DNA of 64,000 nucleotides from Sipunculus nudus (Eukaryota; Annelida; Sipuncula; Golfingiida; Sipunculidae), in the NCBI GenBank assembly GCA_026874595.1, contig CM049311.1:12431676-12495675 (forward strand). The letters run 5' to 3'. Each line of letters begins with the position of its first letter. Position 1 is the first letter of the stretch. This document shows positions 11,400-23,891 of this stretch, one piece after another. The position numbers and the translations under genes were made by a program. The notes under the pieces were generated by a model. The model had not been told where the DNA came from, made no database searches, and was given only the letters and a program-made list of their open reading frames with translations.

Positions 11400-12070
11400 G
11401 ATCGCCTTTGATCGAAAGCCTGACCGAGTCCACGGTCCGGAGGGAGTTCATGACTGTTCGTGTGTGTAATGTCTCGGTCACACTAAAGATACGACAAGGT
11501 TACGACCTTCCCACGACTGAAAATTTAAGGTAACACCAGACAATCGTGACAAGAACGTGCGACCGACCGCGGAGATCGTGGCTGATCTCTTAATGAAAAA
11601 TCGGTCGCAGGTGGTTTTTGAACATGTTCAAAATACAGTTGCTACTGATTTGTTAATTTTGAGGTCGTAGGAGCTCGCAAGAAGGTTGTACCACCAGTCC
11701 TTGGTGCGACATTTTGTTGCACGATTGGTCGTGCCACTCCTCGTGCCACCTCGCCATTGGAGGCACAACTGGTCGTACGATCAGGAATGCGGCCTGCCAA
11801 GATCTCTCCCGACCTGTGGCACGACCACACGACTGGTCGTACTATCGGCTCGGCAAACGTTATAGAATTGATGGGATCTAGAGCTAAGCTCAGTCAGCCA
11901 TTTGTACCTCCAATTGTCAGTATGGATCAGCTGATGCCACCCTGTGGACTCGAGTTTATGCTGTTTCGGCTACAACGACCATTTCAGAATCAGGACAAAT
12001 TTATGGAGACTGGTCGTGCGACTACCTGATCGTGGTTCAAAAATGGATGAAACAGTCGTACCATTTAATG
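11400..12070. repeat. GGTCGT/ACGACC-rich repeat block
   Basis: The block is studded with GGTCGT(A/G) words and their complements, often as small dyads (for example GTCGTACGATC at 11772-11782 and CACGACCACACGACTGGTCG at 11820-11839). A 90-codon open frame at 11757-12029 overlaps it but has no recognised motif. It looks like a non-autonomous DNA transposon or satellite-like repeat of a family I cannot name. Confidence 0.45.
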
Positions 12071-12599
12071 TGACTGTGGCTTTAGGCTTGACTGGCTTGC
12101 TTAAATAAACACATTAAACAAGAATTAATATTATTGTGTATGATAAAAAAGGCATGTGACTTATAATATTTGACAAGGTTATTGAGCTGCAAGTGATATA
12201 TTTAAATGCCGAACGACCGACGCGTATGTACAAGTTTGGGTTCTTTTCGATTTGCCTGATAGCGACCTAAAGCGAAACCCCGATTTCATATTTTTTAAAT
12301 AAATATTTCGCCGGAAGACTATGGCCTTCTATATTATCGTTCCCTTTTTTTTCAACAATCGTGTTTGAGATATGGAGTCAAATTGGGTAAAGGAACCCAC
12401 AGCATCCTCTTAGCTGTTCTAACTACCCTTGAAAGACGGTTCCTTTTCTCCATGGTGATACTACTATATATTGTGAGAATATAATGTTGTATAACACTCC
12501 TGCAATATTTGCAGTTATTAGCATGTGAACATGTGCAACTGCTTAATGAATGTTGGGCATTTAGTATGCATATTTTGCAGAATAGGAATGTAAGAAAAC

Positions 12600-12601
<2 letters not shown>

Positions 12602-12652
<51 letters not shown>
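12602..12652. repeat. (TA)n microsatellite
   Basis: About 25 TA units. Confidence 0.95.
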
Positions 12653-12654
<2 letters not shown>

Positions 12655-13079
12655 TTTTCAACAAGATCAGGAAAAATGGAAACTTTATGGTTCTGTTTTG
12701 AATAAAAATGGATATGTTTTGTTTTTTGTTTTTCAATTTTAATTTGAAACATGAAATGCATATTATACCAGCAGTTTATTTTCCTGTAGACTGCTCTAGT
12801 TGTATTGTTTATAACCTTGCAATTGTTTTTTTGTTTTCAAATATTAATGTTTGTGAGATTCTTACATGTGATGCATGTTTAAAATGGCGGTATTGTTAGA
12901 AGAAGTAATCAAAAAAGCCTACAGTACGTTTACACAGTTTTTACTTTTACAAAAGCAGAATTATCATAAGAAGAGATATATACTTCATCCACTATTCTGA
13001 ATGCACTTTCTTTTATATAGAAAAATACGAACTGCCTAGCTTACATAAACACAAGCCAGGAAAATGCACTTCATACCAA

Positions 13080-13510
13080 AACTAACAAGGGCACCGCAAA
13101 GCGAAGCATCCCCTCGCACGGGGCATAATTAAAATGGGTGTGTTACACCGTGTGAATGTGAAGAGGGCGGCTCTCTGGCCTTGAACCATGCTCATGTGGC
13201 CTCAAACTGAATAGTGTTCTTCGTCCATGGGTGGTTAAGCCATATGCGCAAGATGAAAGGTTTTGATCAAACGGTTTGTCTTTAAATGGGTCCACAAGCT
13301 TTTCCGAGAATTAGCGTCTGTGGCCGTGACCTTTACCGTGTCACCTCAAAATCGATGGGATTCGTCATCCATACGTGGGTGAGCTATATGTGCAAGATGA
13401 AAGGTATTGGTAAAACGAATTGGTATAAATGGGATACAAGCTTTTTCAAGAAGTGGGCAAAGTGGCTGTGGCCTTTGGCCACCAGGTCAGCACTTGGCAA
13501 GCACAATTAA
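13080..13510 (+). mobile_element. Non-autonomous repeat, GGGCACCGC...GCATCCCC type, two internal units
   Basis: It begins ACAAGGGCACCGCAAAGCG with GCATCCCC. It holds two diverged units of about 150 bp (landmarks: ATGGG.TTCGTC.AT.C.TGGGTG, TG(C/T)GCAAGATGAAAGGT, ATGGG.CCACAAGCTTTT, GTGGC(C/T)GTG(A/G)CCTTT). This organisation (constant ends and internal tandem units with CCTTTGACC-like words) is common in bivalve genomes in my recollection; the family name is unknown to me. Confidence 0.5.
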
Positions 13511-14879
13511 GTGACATAAATATATTAGTGAGTGCTTACTCATATGTCTGTATAGTTCTAAAAACTTTCCATATATGCGTTATGACGTAAACCCGTATTT
13601 TAAACTGCAATCGTTTGTATACCGGAGAGAACTTGCCTACCGGAATGCCATGAAGTTTCTCGGTAGGCCGATGTCATAAACAATGAATTGTTGCCTGTCA
13701 GCCGATGGTCTCGACAACATATTGTGAACAGATGGTGTTTACTTTAGGTCGCTTTCTCTCAAATTTCTTTGACCTAGTTTCCACCAAAATCTAACCCGGT
13801 TCGTATATCCTGTACATGGCCCCGGATGAACTTCTTAGGCGGTGATATGTGTTAAGTGGATACTTAAGGGTTTTCGTGCCAAGTACAGGACATCGAATAA
13901 AACGGCTTTGCAGGTAGTGGTGTCTAATGTGACTCTTGCGAACATTGGATTTTTTTAGAACATTATGGAAATATAGGAGTTGCATAAGGTCCGTTTGACA
14001 AACATACACCGTATTGACCTGTTAAAGCCGATGAATTTATTATTAACACATAGCATATACATGTACTGAAGAATTAAAACTGCTCCATATAGAAAATACC
14101 TTGTGCGCCACCTGGCGTTTTTATTCTTATAACTACGTGCCGGGTGTTTATTTATATACTGATCCCTTTAATCAATGTTTGTTTGTACATTTCCATTACT
14201 CTGTTCAATACTTATACTTTATATCTACCTGTTATAATGATGCGGCCATTACGGCCATGTCGTCACATCTCCTAACCAAGAAGACTGAACTAAACTTATT
14301 CCACTATTGTTTGATTAACCTATTATTTGAAAACCCATATTGAAGCATTCCTGACTCAAGCATTAACTATTATACAAGTAATACTGCATATGATGGAGAT
14401 AAAGGAGTGGTGAAACAAACAAGAATTACTAACAGACCAAACAAACTTAACTAAACTTATTTCAGTATTTTTCAATTTACTCATTATTAGAAATCCTTTA
14501 TTAAAGAAAACACAGCATGCTTTGTCATATAAACGGCTTTATTTATTATACTTGTAAAACAAGAACAAAAAACTAACATTCATGAAATTACTAATAAATG
14601 ACTGAAAATGTGACTAGATTGTGCAAATGCGAAGTGATCGGACGGCAAACCTGCCCCCGCCCCTCCTTAACATCCCAAGAACTTAAAATAAGGTAAAATG
14701 GTAAAATCATGGATAAGTTTATTTTCTGTGACTATTTATTGGAGCGGGGCTTTATCAATCATAAAACAAGTTACTCAAATGATTTTGAGCTCAGCTGACT
14801 ATAAGTCATCTAAGCTATAGCGATCACTCTCTGTCCGTTGTCCGTCCGGCCATCCGGCCATCTGTCCGTTAACAAGGCA

Positions 14880-17800
14880 CAAGTCGTAACCGCTGGACCT
14901 GGAATCTTCTTACCTTACATCCAAAGAGGTCCATCAAAAATCTCCTTGGAAACCTGGAATTAAGTCTCTGGTACCCATATTCTTCAAGCTATGGGGCTCC
15001 GAAGTACCCCACAGAATAATGAAAAATTTGATACAAAAGCTCAAGTTTCTGAACAACTAATGCATTGATCACCATGATCCTTGCATAGATATTGATCATG
15101 GAGAGTACCATCAGTTTCTGCAGACTGGTGGCGCCACCTGTATTTTTTTTCGATTTTTTTACGTTTTTTTTTCTCTTTATTTAAGAGACCTTAAAAGATG
15201 CGATCATTTGTTAACAGGGCACAAATCGTAACGACTGAACCTATAATCTTCTTTCTTGACATGGAGGGAGGTCCATGAAAAGTCTGCTTCGAGACCTGAA
15301 TTTAGGTCTCTGTTACCCATATCCTTTGAGCTATTCGGCTCTGAAGTATCCCAAAGAATAATGAAAAATTTGATACAAAAGCTCAACTATCTGAACAACT
15401 AATGCATTGATCACGATGATTCTTTGCATGAATATTGATCATCGAGTGGGTCATCAGTTTTTGCAGACTGGTGGCGCCACCTGTATTTTTTTATTGTTTA
15501 CGATTTTTTTTTCTCTATTTTATAGACATTAAACGATGCGATCATTTGTTAACAGGGCACAAATTGTGATGACTGAACCTATAATCTTCTTTCTTGACAT
15601 GCAGGGAGGTCCATGAAAAGTCTGCTTGGAGACCTGAATTTAGGTCTCTGTTATCCATATCCTTTGAGCTATGGGGCTCAGAAGTTCTCCCCAAATATTA
15701 AAAAAAAATGATACAAAAGCTCCAGTATCTGAACAGCCAATGTATAATCACCCTGATTTCTTGCATGTTTATTAATGTTTATTAATGAAGTGTTTCATCA
15801 GTTCCCGCAGATTGGTGGCGCCACCTTGTTTTGAGCTCAGCGGACTGTAAGTCATCTGAGCTATAGCGATCACTCTTTATCTGCCGGCCGGCCGGATGGG
15901 CTGTCTGTCCGTTAACAATTTAAGGCACGAATCGTAACCACTGGACCTGAAATCTTCTTACTTTACATCCAGAGAGATCCATGAAGAATCTTCTTGGAAA
16001 CCAGGAATTAGGTCTCTGTTACCCATATTCTTTAAGCTATGGGGCTCCAAAGTACCCCCCAGAATAATGAAAATTTTGATACAAAAGCTCAAATATCTGA
16101 ACAACTAATCCATTGATCACCATGATTCTTTGCATGGACATTGATCATGGAGTGTTAGATCAGTTTCTGCAGACTGGTGGCGCCACCTGTAGTTTTTATT
16201 TTTTTACGAATTTTTTCTCTATTTTTGAGACCTCAAAAGATGCCATCATTTGTTAACAGGGCACAAATCGTAACCGCTGGACCTGGAATCTTCTCACTTT
16301 ACATCCAGAGAGGTACATGTAAAGTCTCCTTGGAAATCTGAAATTATGTCTCCGTTACCCATTTTGTGCAAGTTATGGGGCTCCGAGTTACCCCCCCCCC
16401 CCCCCAGAAAAATGAAAAATTTGATAAAAAAGCTCATGTATCTGAACAACTAATGCATTTATCACCATGATTCTTGGCATGGATATTGATCATGGAGTGT
16501 TTCATAAGTTTCTGCAGACTGGTGGCGCAACCTATATTTTTTCGATTCTTAAAAAAAATGTTTTCTCTGTTTTTGAGACCTTTAAAGATGCTGTCATCTG
16601 TTAACTGTGCACAAGTCGTAACCGCTGGACTTGGAATCTTCTTACCTTACATCCAAAGAGGTCCATCAAAAATCTCCTTGGAAACCTGGAATTAAGTCTC
16701 TGGTACCCACATTCTTCAAGCTATGGGGCTCCGAAGTACCCCACAGAATAATGAAAAATTTGATACAAAAGCTCAAGTTTCTGAACAACTAATGCATTGA
16801 TCACCATGATCCTTGCATAGATATTGATCATGGAGAGTACCATCAGTTTCTGCAGACTGGTGGCGCCACCTGTATTTTTTTTCGATTTTTTTACGGTTTT
16901 TTTTCTCTTTATTTAAGAGACCTTAAAAGATGCGATCATTTGTTAACAGGGCACAAATCGTAACGACTGAACCTATAATCTTCTTTCTTGACATGCAGGG
17001 AGGTCCATGAAAAGTCTGCTTCGAGACCTGAATTTAGGTCTCTGTTACCCATATCCTTTGAGCTATTCGGCTCTGAAGTATCCCAAAGAATAATGAAAAA
17101 TTTGATACAAAAGCTCAACTATCTGAACAACTAATGCATTGATCACGATGATTCTTTGCATGAATATTGATCATCGAGTGGGTCATCAGTTTTTGCAGAC
17201 TGGTGGCGCCACCTGTATTTTTTTATTGTTTACGATTTTTTTTCTCTATTTTATAGACATTAAACGATGCGATCATTTGTTAACAGGGCACAAATTGTGA
17301 TGACTGAACCTATAATCTTCTTTCTTGACATGCAGGGAGGTCCATGAAAAGTCTGCTTGGAGACCTGAATTTAGGTCTCTGTTACCCATATCCTTTGAGC
17401 TATGGGGCTCAGAAGTTCTCCCCAAATATTAAAAAAAATTGATACAAAAGCTCCAGTATCTGAACAACCAATGTATAATCACCCTGATTTCTTGCATGTT
17501 TATTAATGTTTATTAATGAAGTGTTTCATCAGTTCCCGCAGATTGGTGGCGCCACCTTGTTTTGAGCTCAGCGGACTGTAAGTCATCTGAGCTATAGCGA
17601 TCACTCTTTATCTGCCGGCCGGCCGGATGGGCTGTCTGTCCGTTAACAATTTAAGGCACGAATCGTAACCACTGGACCTGAAATCTTCTTACTTTACATC
17701 CAGAGAGATCCATGAAGAATCTCCTTGGAAACCAGGAATTAGGTCTCTGTTACCCATATTCTTTAAGCTATGGGGCTCCAAAGTACCCCCCAGAATAATG

Positions 17801-18335
17801 AAAATTTTGATACAAAAGCTCAAATATCTGAACAACTAATCCATTGATCACCATGATTCTTTGCATGGACATTGATCATGGAGTGTTAGATCAGTTTCTG
17901 CAGACTGGTGGCGCCACCTGTAGTTTTTATTTTTTTACGAATTTTTTCTCTATTTTTGAGACCTCAAAGGTGCCATCATTTGTTAACAGGGCACAAATCG
18001 TAACCGCTGGACCTGGAATCTTCTCACTTTACATCCAGAGAGGTACATGTAAAGTCTCCTTGGAAATCTGAAATTACGTCTCCGTTACCCATTTTGTGCA
18101 AGTTATGGGGCTCCGAGTTACCCCCCCCCCCCAGAAAAATGAAAAATTTGATAAAAAAGCTCATGTATCTGAACAACTAATGCATTTATCACCATGATTC
18201 TTGGCATGGGTATTGATCATGGAGTGTTTCATAAGTTTCTGCAGACTGGTGGCGCATCCTATATTTTTTCGATTCTTAAAAAAAATGTTTTCTCTGTTTT
18301 TGAGACCTTTAAAGATGCTGTCATCTGTTAACTGT
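14880..18335 (-). repeat. 1.73-kb higher-order tandem duplication (2 copies of 5 monomers)
   Basis: 14.88-16.61 kb and 16.61-18.34 kb match almost base for base at an offset of 1732. For example, the frames at 15204-15386 and 16936-17118 translate identically. Differences I can see are single substitutions and oligo-C length (about 19 near 16388 versus about 14 near 18120). Individual monomers within a copy differ much more, so the higher-order copying is recent. Confidence 0.85.
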
Positions 18336-18483
18336 GCACAAATCGTAACTGCTGGACTTGGAATCTTCTCACTCTACATCCAGAAAGGTACATGGAAAGT
18401 CTCCCTGAAAACCTGGAAGTAATTCTCTGTTACCCATATTCTTCAAGCTATGGGGCTCCGAGGTACCCAACAGAATAATGAAC

Positions 18484-21400
18484 AAGTGACCCAGGGGTCA
18501 TGACGCTCAGCTGACCAGGAAGACATTGACAAAAGTAATTTTATCATCTGAATGTCAAATTTGAATGAAATACTTTTTCCAAACTTGACCTTTTGTATAA
18601 AATCATCCAATATTCATTGGGGTACTATGGAGCTCTGTAGCATGAAGGATATGGGTAACAGACACCTATTTTCAAGGTTTACAAGATGACTTTTCAGGGG
18701 TCTCCCAGCATGTCAAAAAATAAAATTCTAGGTCCAGTTATTATGATTTGTGCCCTGTTAACAGATGACCAAATGTTTATTCTGGGGGGTATTTCAAAGC
18801 CGCATAGGATGAAGGATATGGGTAACAGAGATATAATTTCAGGTGCACAAGGAGACTTTTCAGGGGCCTCCCAGCATATCAAGAAAGGAGATTCTAGGTC
18901 AAGTCATTATAATTTGTGATCTGTTAACAGATGACCAAATCTTTACTCTGGGGAGTACTTCGGAGCCCCAGAGCATGAAGGATATGGGTAACAGAGACCT
19001 AATTTCAGGTTTCCAAGATGTTTCATGGACCTCCCTGCATGTTAAGAAAGAAGATTCTAGGTCAAGTCATTATGATTTGTGGCCTGTTAACAGATGACCA
19101 AATGTTTAAAGGTCTCAAAAATCAAGAAAACAATTCTTAAAAAATCAAAATACAGGTGGCACCACCAGTCTACAGAAACTGATGAAACAAGCCATTATCA
19201 ATACAAATGTAGACAATCATTGTGATCAATGCATTAGTTATTGTATCAATTTTTGCATTATTCTGGGAGGAACTTCCGAGCCTCATAGCTGAAAGGATAA
19301 CAGTAACAGAGACCTTGTATCAGGTTTCCATATAGACTTTTTATGACCGTCCTTGCATGTCATGACAGAAGATTCTAGGTCCAGTTGATATGATTTGTGC
19401 CCTGTTAACAGATGACCAAATCTTAAAAGGTTTCAAAAATAGAGAAAAAAAAACTAAAAAAAATCGAAAAAATACAGGTGGCGCCACCAGAATGCAGAAA
19501 CTGATGAAATATTTCATGATCAATATTCATGCAAAGAATCATGGTGATCAATATAATAATTGTTCAGATACTTGAGCTTTTGTATCAAATTTTCCATTAT
19601 TCTGGGGGGTACTTCGGAGCCCCATAGCTCAGAGGTTATGGGTAACAGAGACCTAATTTCAAGTTTCCAAAGAGACTTTTTATGGGCCGCCCTGCATGTC
19701 AAGAGAGAAGATTCTAGGTGTATTCGTTACGATTTGTGCCCTGTTAACAGATGGCCACATCTTCAAAGGTCTCGAAAAAAGAGAAAAAAATTCGTAAAAA
19801 TTTGAAAAAATAGAGGTGGCGCACCCTCTCTGCAGAAACTGATGGAACAGCTCATGATCAATATGTATGCCAAAAATCATGACCATCATTGTTGTAGTTA
19901 TTGAGATACTGCACTTTTTGTATAAAATTTTCCATTATTCTGGGGGGTATTTTGGAGCCATACAGCCTAAAGAATATGGGTAACAGAGACCTAATTTCAG
20001 GTTTCCATGGAGAATTTTCATGGGTCTCCCTGTGTGTCAAGAATGAAGATTCTAGGTCCAGTTTTTATGATTTGTGCCCTGTTAACAGATGTTCATATAT
20101 TTAAAGGTCTCAAAAATAGATAAAACATTCCTTAAAAAACCCCGAACAAATACAGGTTGTGCCACCAGTCTGCAGGAACTGATAGAACACCTCTTGATCA
20201 ATAGTTATTCCACAAATCATGACCATCAGTGAAGTAGTTATTGAGATATTGAAGTTTTTGTATGAAATTTTTGACCACTCTGGGGGGTACTTTGGGGTGC
20301 CATAGCTCGAAGGATATGGGTAACAGAGACCTAATTTCTGGTTTCCATGGAGACTTTTCATAGGTCTCTCAGTGTATTGAGAATGAAGATTCTAGGTCCA
20401 GTCGTTACGATTTGTGCCATGCTAACAGATGACAGCATCCTTAAAGGTCTCAAAAATAGAGGAAGAAATCGTAAAAAAATCAAACAATATAGGTAGCGCC
20501 AACAGTCTGCAGGAACTGATGGAACATCTCATAATCAATATGTATGCCTAAAATCATGACCATCAGTGATGTAGTTATTGAGATATTGAAGTTTTTGTAT
20601 GAAATTTTTGACTACTCTGGGGGGGGGGTACTTAAGGGCCCCATAGCTCGAAGGATTTGGTTAACAGAGACTTAATTTCTGGTTTCCAAGGATATTTTTC
20701 ATGGACCTCACAGTGTGTCAAGAATTAAGATTCTAGGTCCAGTCTTTACGATTTGTGCCTTGTTAACAGATGTTTACATTTTGAAAGGTCTCAAAAATAG
20801 AGAAAAAAAATTCGTAAAAAATTGAACGATACAGGTGGCGCCACCAGTCTGCAGGAAGTGATGGAACCTCTCACGATCAATATGTATGCCAAAAATCATG
20901 ACTATCAGTCAAGTATTTAATGAGATATTGAAGTTTTTGTATGAAATTTTTTACTTTTCTGGGGGGGGGGGGGTAGTTTGGGGCCCCATAGCTGGAAGGA
21001 TATGGGTAACAGAGACCTAATTTCTGGTTTCCATGGAGACTTTTCATCGGTCTCTCAGTGTGTCGAGAATGAAGATTCTAAGTCCAGTCGTTACGATTTG
21101 TGCCTTGTTAACAGATGTTCACATTTTTAAAGGTCTCAAAAATAGAGAAAAAAATTCGTAAAAAATCGAAAAATACAGGTGGCGCCACCAGTCTTCAGGA
21201 ACTGATGGAACCTCTCATGATCAATATGTATGCCAAAAATCATGACCATCAGTCAAGTAGTTAATGAGATATTGAAGTTTTTGTATGAAATTTTGGACTT
21301 TTCTGGGGGGTACTTTGGGGCCCCATGGCTCAAAAGTTATGGGTAACAGAGACCTAATTTCTGGTTTCTATGGAGACTTTTTATAGGTCTCTCAGTGTTT

Positions 21401-21883
21401 CGAGAATGAAGATTCTAGGTCCAGTCGTTACGATTTGTGCCTTGTTAACAGATGTTCACATTTTTAAAGGTCTCAAAAATAGAGAAAAAAATCGTAAAAA
21501 ATCGAAAAATACAGGTGGCGCCACCAGTCTTCAGGAACTGATGGAACCTCTCATGATCAATATGTATGCCAAAAATCATGACCATCAGTCAAGTAGTTTA
21601 TGAGATATTGAAGTTTTTGTATGAAATGTTGGACTCTTCTGGGGGGTACTTCGGAGCCCCATAGCTCAAAAGTTATGGGTAACAGAGACCTAATTTCAGG
21701 TTTCCAAGGAGATTTTTCATGGTACTCCCTGGATGTCAAGTTAGAAGATTCTAGGTCCAGTGGTTACGATTTGTGCCTGGTTAACGGACAGACAGACGGA
21801 CAGACAGACGGACAGACAGACAGACGGACGACGGACAAAGAGTGATCGCTATAGCTCAGATGAATTTCAGTCAGCTGAGCTAA
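18484..21883 (+). mobile_element. Satellite-cored element, complete copy (Helentron-like ends)
   Basis: The 5' end is ACAAGTGACCCAGGGGTCAT followed by GACGCTCAGCTGACC, with the dyad TGACCC..GGGTCA. The 3' end is a hairpin, GCTCAG-A-TGA...TCA-G-CTGAGC (21854-21880), followed directly by TAA. GCTCAGCTGAC near the left end and GTCAGCTGAGC near the right end form subterminal inverted repeats. Between them are about 10 monomers; the first few are short (about 165 bp). Subterminal inverted repeats, a 3' hairpin and an internal tandem array are the known design of Helentron-derived non-autonomous elements. No transposase or Rep/helicase is present. Confidence 0.65.
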
Positions 21884-21884
21884 A

Positions 21885-23595
21885 AAATTGATACAAAAGC
21901 TCAAGTATCTGAATAACTAATGCATTGATCACCATGATTCTTTGCATGGAAATTGATCATTGGGTGTTACATCAGTTTTTTTTCAGAATGGTGGCCCGAC
22001 CTGTATTTTTCGATTTTTCACGATTTTTGCTCTATTTTTGAGATCTTTAAAGATGCAGTCATCTGTTAACAGGGCACAAATCGTAACGGCTGGACTTAGA
22101 ATCTTCTGTATCGATATGCAGGGGGGCCCATGAAAAGTCTCCTTGGAAACCTGGAATTAGGTCACTGTTACCAAAAATCTGTGAGCTATGCGGCTTCCTA
22201 GTACATCCCCCCCTAGAATAATAGAAAATTTGATACAAAAGCTCAAGTATCTGAACAACTATTGCATTGATCACAATGATTCTTCGCATGGATATTGATC
22301 ATGGGGTGTTACATCAGTTTTTTTTTGCAGAATAGTGGCGCCACCTGTATTTTTCGATTTCTTACGTGCCCCGCGCGGGCCATCATCTGTTAACAGGGCA
22401 CAAATCGTAACCGCTTGACTTAGAATCTTTTGTCTCGACATGCAGGAAGGCTCATGAAAAGTCTCCTTGGAAACTTTGAATTAGGTCTCTGGTACCCATA
22501 TTCTTCAGGCTATGGGGATCCGAAGTACCCCACAGAATAATGAAAAATTTGATACAAAAGCTCAACTATCTGAACGACTAATGCATTGATCACCATGATT
22601 CTTTGCATGGATATTCATCGTGGGGTTTTTCATCAGTTTCTGCAGACTGGTGGTGCCACCTGTATTTTTTCGATTTTTACTTATTTTTTTTCTCTATTTT
22701 TGAGACCTTAAAGGTGCCATCATCTGTTAACAGGGCCGAAATCGTAACCGATGGACCTAAAATCTTCTGTCTCAACATGCAGGGAGGCCCATGAAAAGTC
22801 TCCTTGGAAACCGGGAATTAGGTCTTTGGTACCCGTATTCTTTAAGCTATGGGGCTTCGAAGTATCCCCCCCCCCGAATAATAAAAATTTGATACAAAAG
22901 CTCAAGTATCTGAACAACTAATGCATTGATCACCATGATTCTTCACATGGATATTCGTCATGGAGTTTTTCATCAGTTTCTGCAGACTGGTGGTGCCACC
23001 TATATTTTTTCGATATTTTACTACTTCTTTATCTATTTTTGAGACCTTAAAAGATGCGTTCATCTGTTAACAGGGCTCAAATCGTGACAACTAGACCTAG
23101 AATCTTCCTACTTTAAATCCAGAGAGGTACATAGAAAGTCCCAATGGAAACCTGAAATTAGGTCTCTGTTGTCCATATTCTCTGAGCTATTGGGCTTATA
23201 AGCACCCCCATCATAATTAAAAATTTGATACCAAAGCAGGGCACAAATTATAAACATTTGACCTGGAATCTTCTAACCTAAATTCAGGGAGGTCTATGAA
23301 AATCTCCTTGGAAACCTGAAATTGGGTCACAATGAACTATATTCTCAAAGTTTTGGTGTATGGTTGAGCACCCTAGAAATAATGCAAAATACACATAAAT
23401 TACCAGGTTCCTCATGAAGGCCGGTTGGTTTGTCATCAGAGTTGTTGTGCTTATGGGTCCTGATGAACTTAAGCTAATATGCATGAACAATGATGCCACC
23501 TGCATTATCTTAATTAGTTGTCTGTGCAAGGACATATTGTCAACATGTCAGTCGGCTGAGCGTCAGAACCCAAGGGTCACTTGTTGTGTAACATT
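21885..23595 (-). mobile_element. Satellite-cored element, inverted copy lacking its 3' end
   Basis: The right end on the plus strand reads GTCGGCTGAGCGTCAGAACC then CAAGGGTCACTTGTTG, the complement of the 5' end seen at 18484. The left side abuts the complete copy at 21884 with no hairpin, so this copy was truncated, or the neighbour inserted into it. Confidence 0.65.
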
Positions 23596-23891
23596 ACCAT
23601 ATTGAGGAAAGAGTGGCCATGCGACAGCTCATATAGCATTCAAACAAATATTATAGTTGTTCTTATAGTGTTTCTGTCTGTATTATATTTGTCTTATATT
23701 TCATATGCACAATATAATACAATTGTGATTGCAATAGGTTTTTACTAAAAAAAGAAACCGGAATAGAAGTATAATATGTACAGGTCTTCAAGTTGTTACA
23801 TGTACAGCCGTGTGTGTGCGTGTTGGTGGGTTAGCCACATAGATATACATAACAATGCAGCAGTAAGATTCTATAAATCTAAATGGTACTA

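Larger units (their letters stand above)
14788..23595. repeat. Large satellite-cored transposable element cluster (about 345-bp monomers)
   Basis: About 22 monomers share, in order: a GGTGGCGCCACC dyad, TCTGCAGAAACTGATG, ATCATGGTGATCAATGCATT, TTTTGTATCAAATTTT, an oligo-G GGGGTACTTCGGAGCCCCATAG step, GGGTAACAGAGACC, GAAGATTCTAGG and GATTTGTGCCCTGTTAACAG. Monomers read on the minus strand from 14788 to about 18480, on the plus strand from 18484 to 21883, and on the minus strand again from 21885 to 23595. All open frames here (60-84 residues) are by-products of the repeat. Confidence 0.9.

Noticed and set aside
21780-21840. CRISPR-like short direct repeats (GACAGACGGACA)
   Set aside because: A simple 8-12 bp tandem repeat without spacers, at the subterminal part of a transposable element in an animal genome.
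15204-21845. About twenty open frames of 60-84 residues in both strands, several nearly identical
   Set aside because: They recur once per satellite monomer, shift between strands with array orientation and lack any domain; they are products of the repeat, not a gene family.
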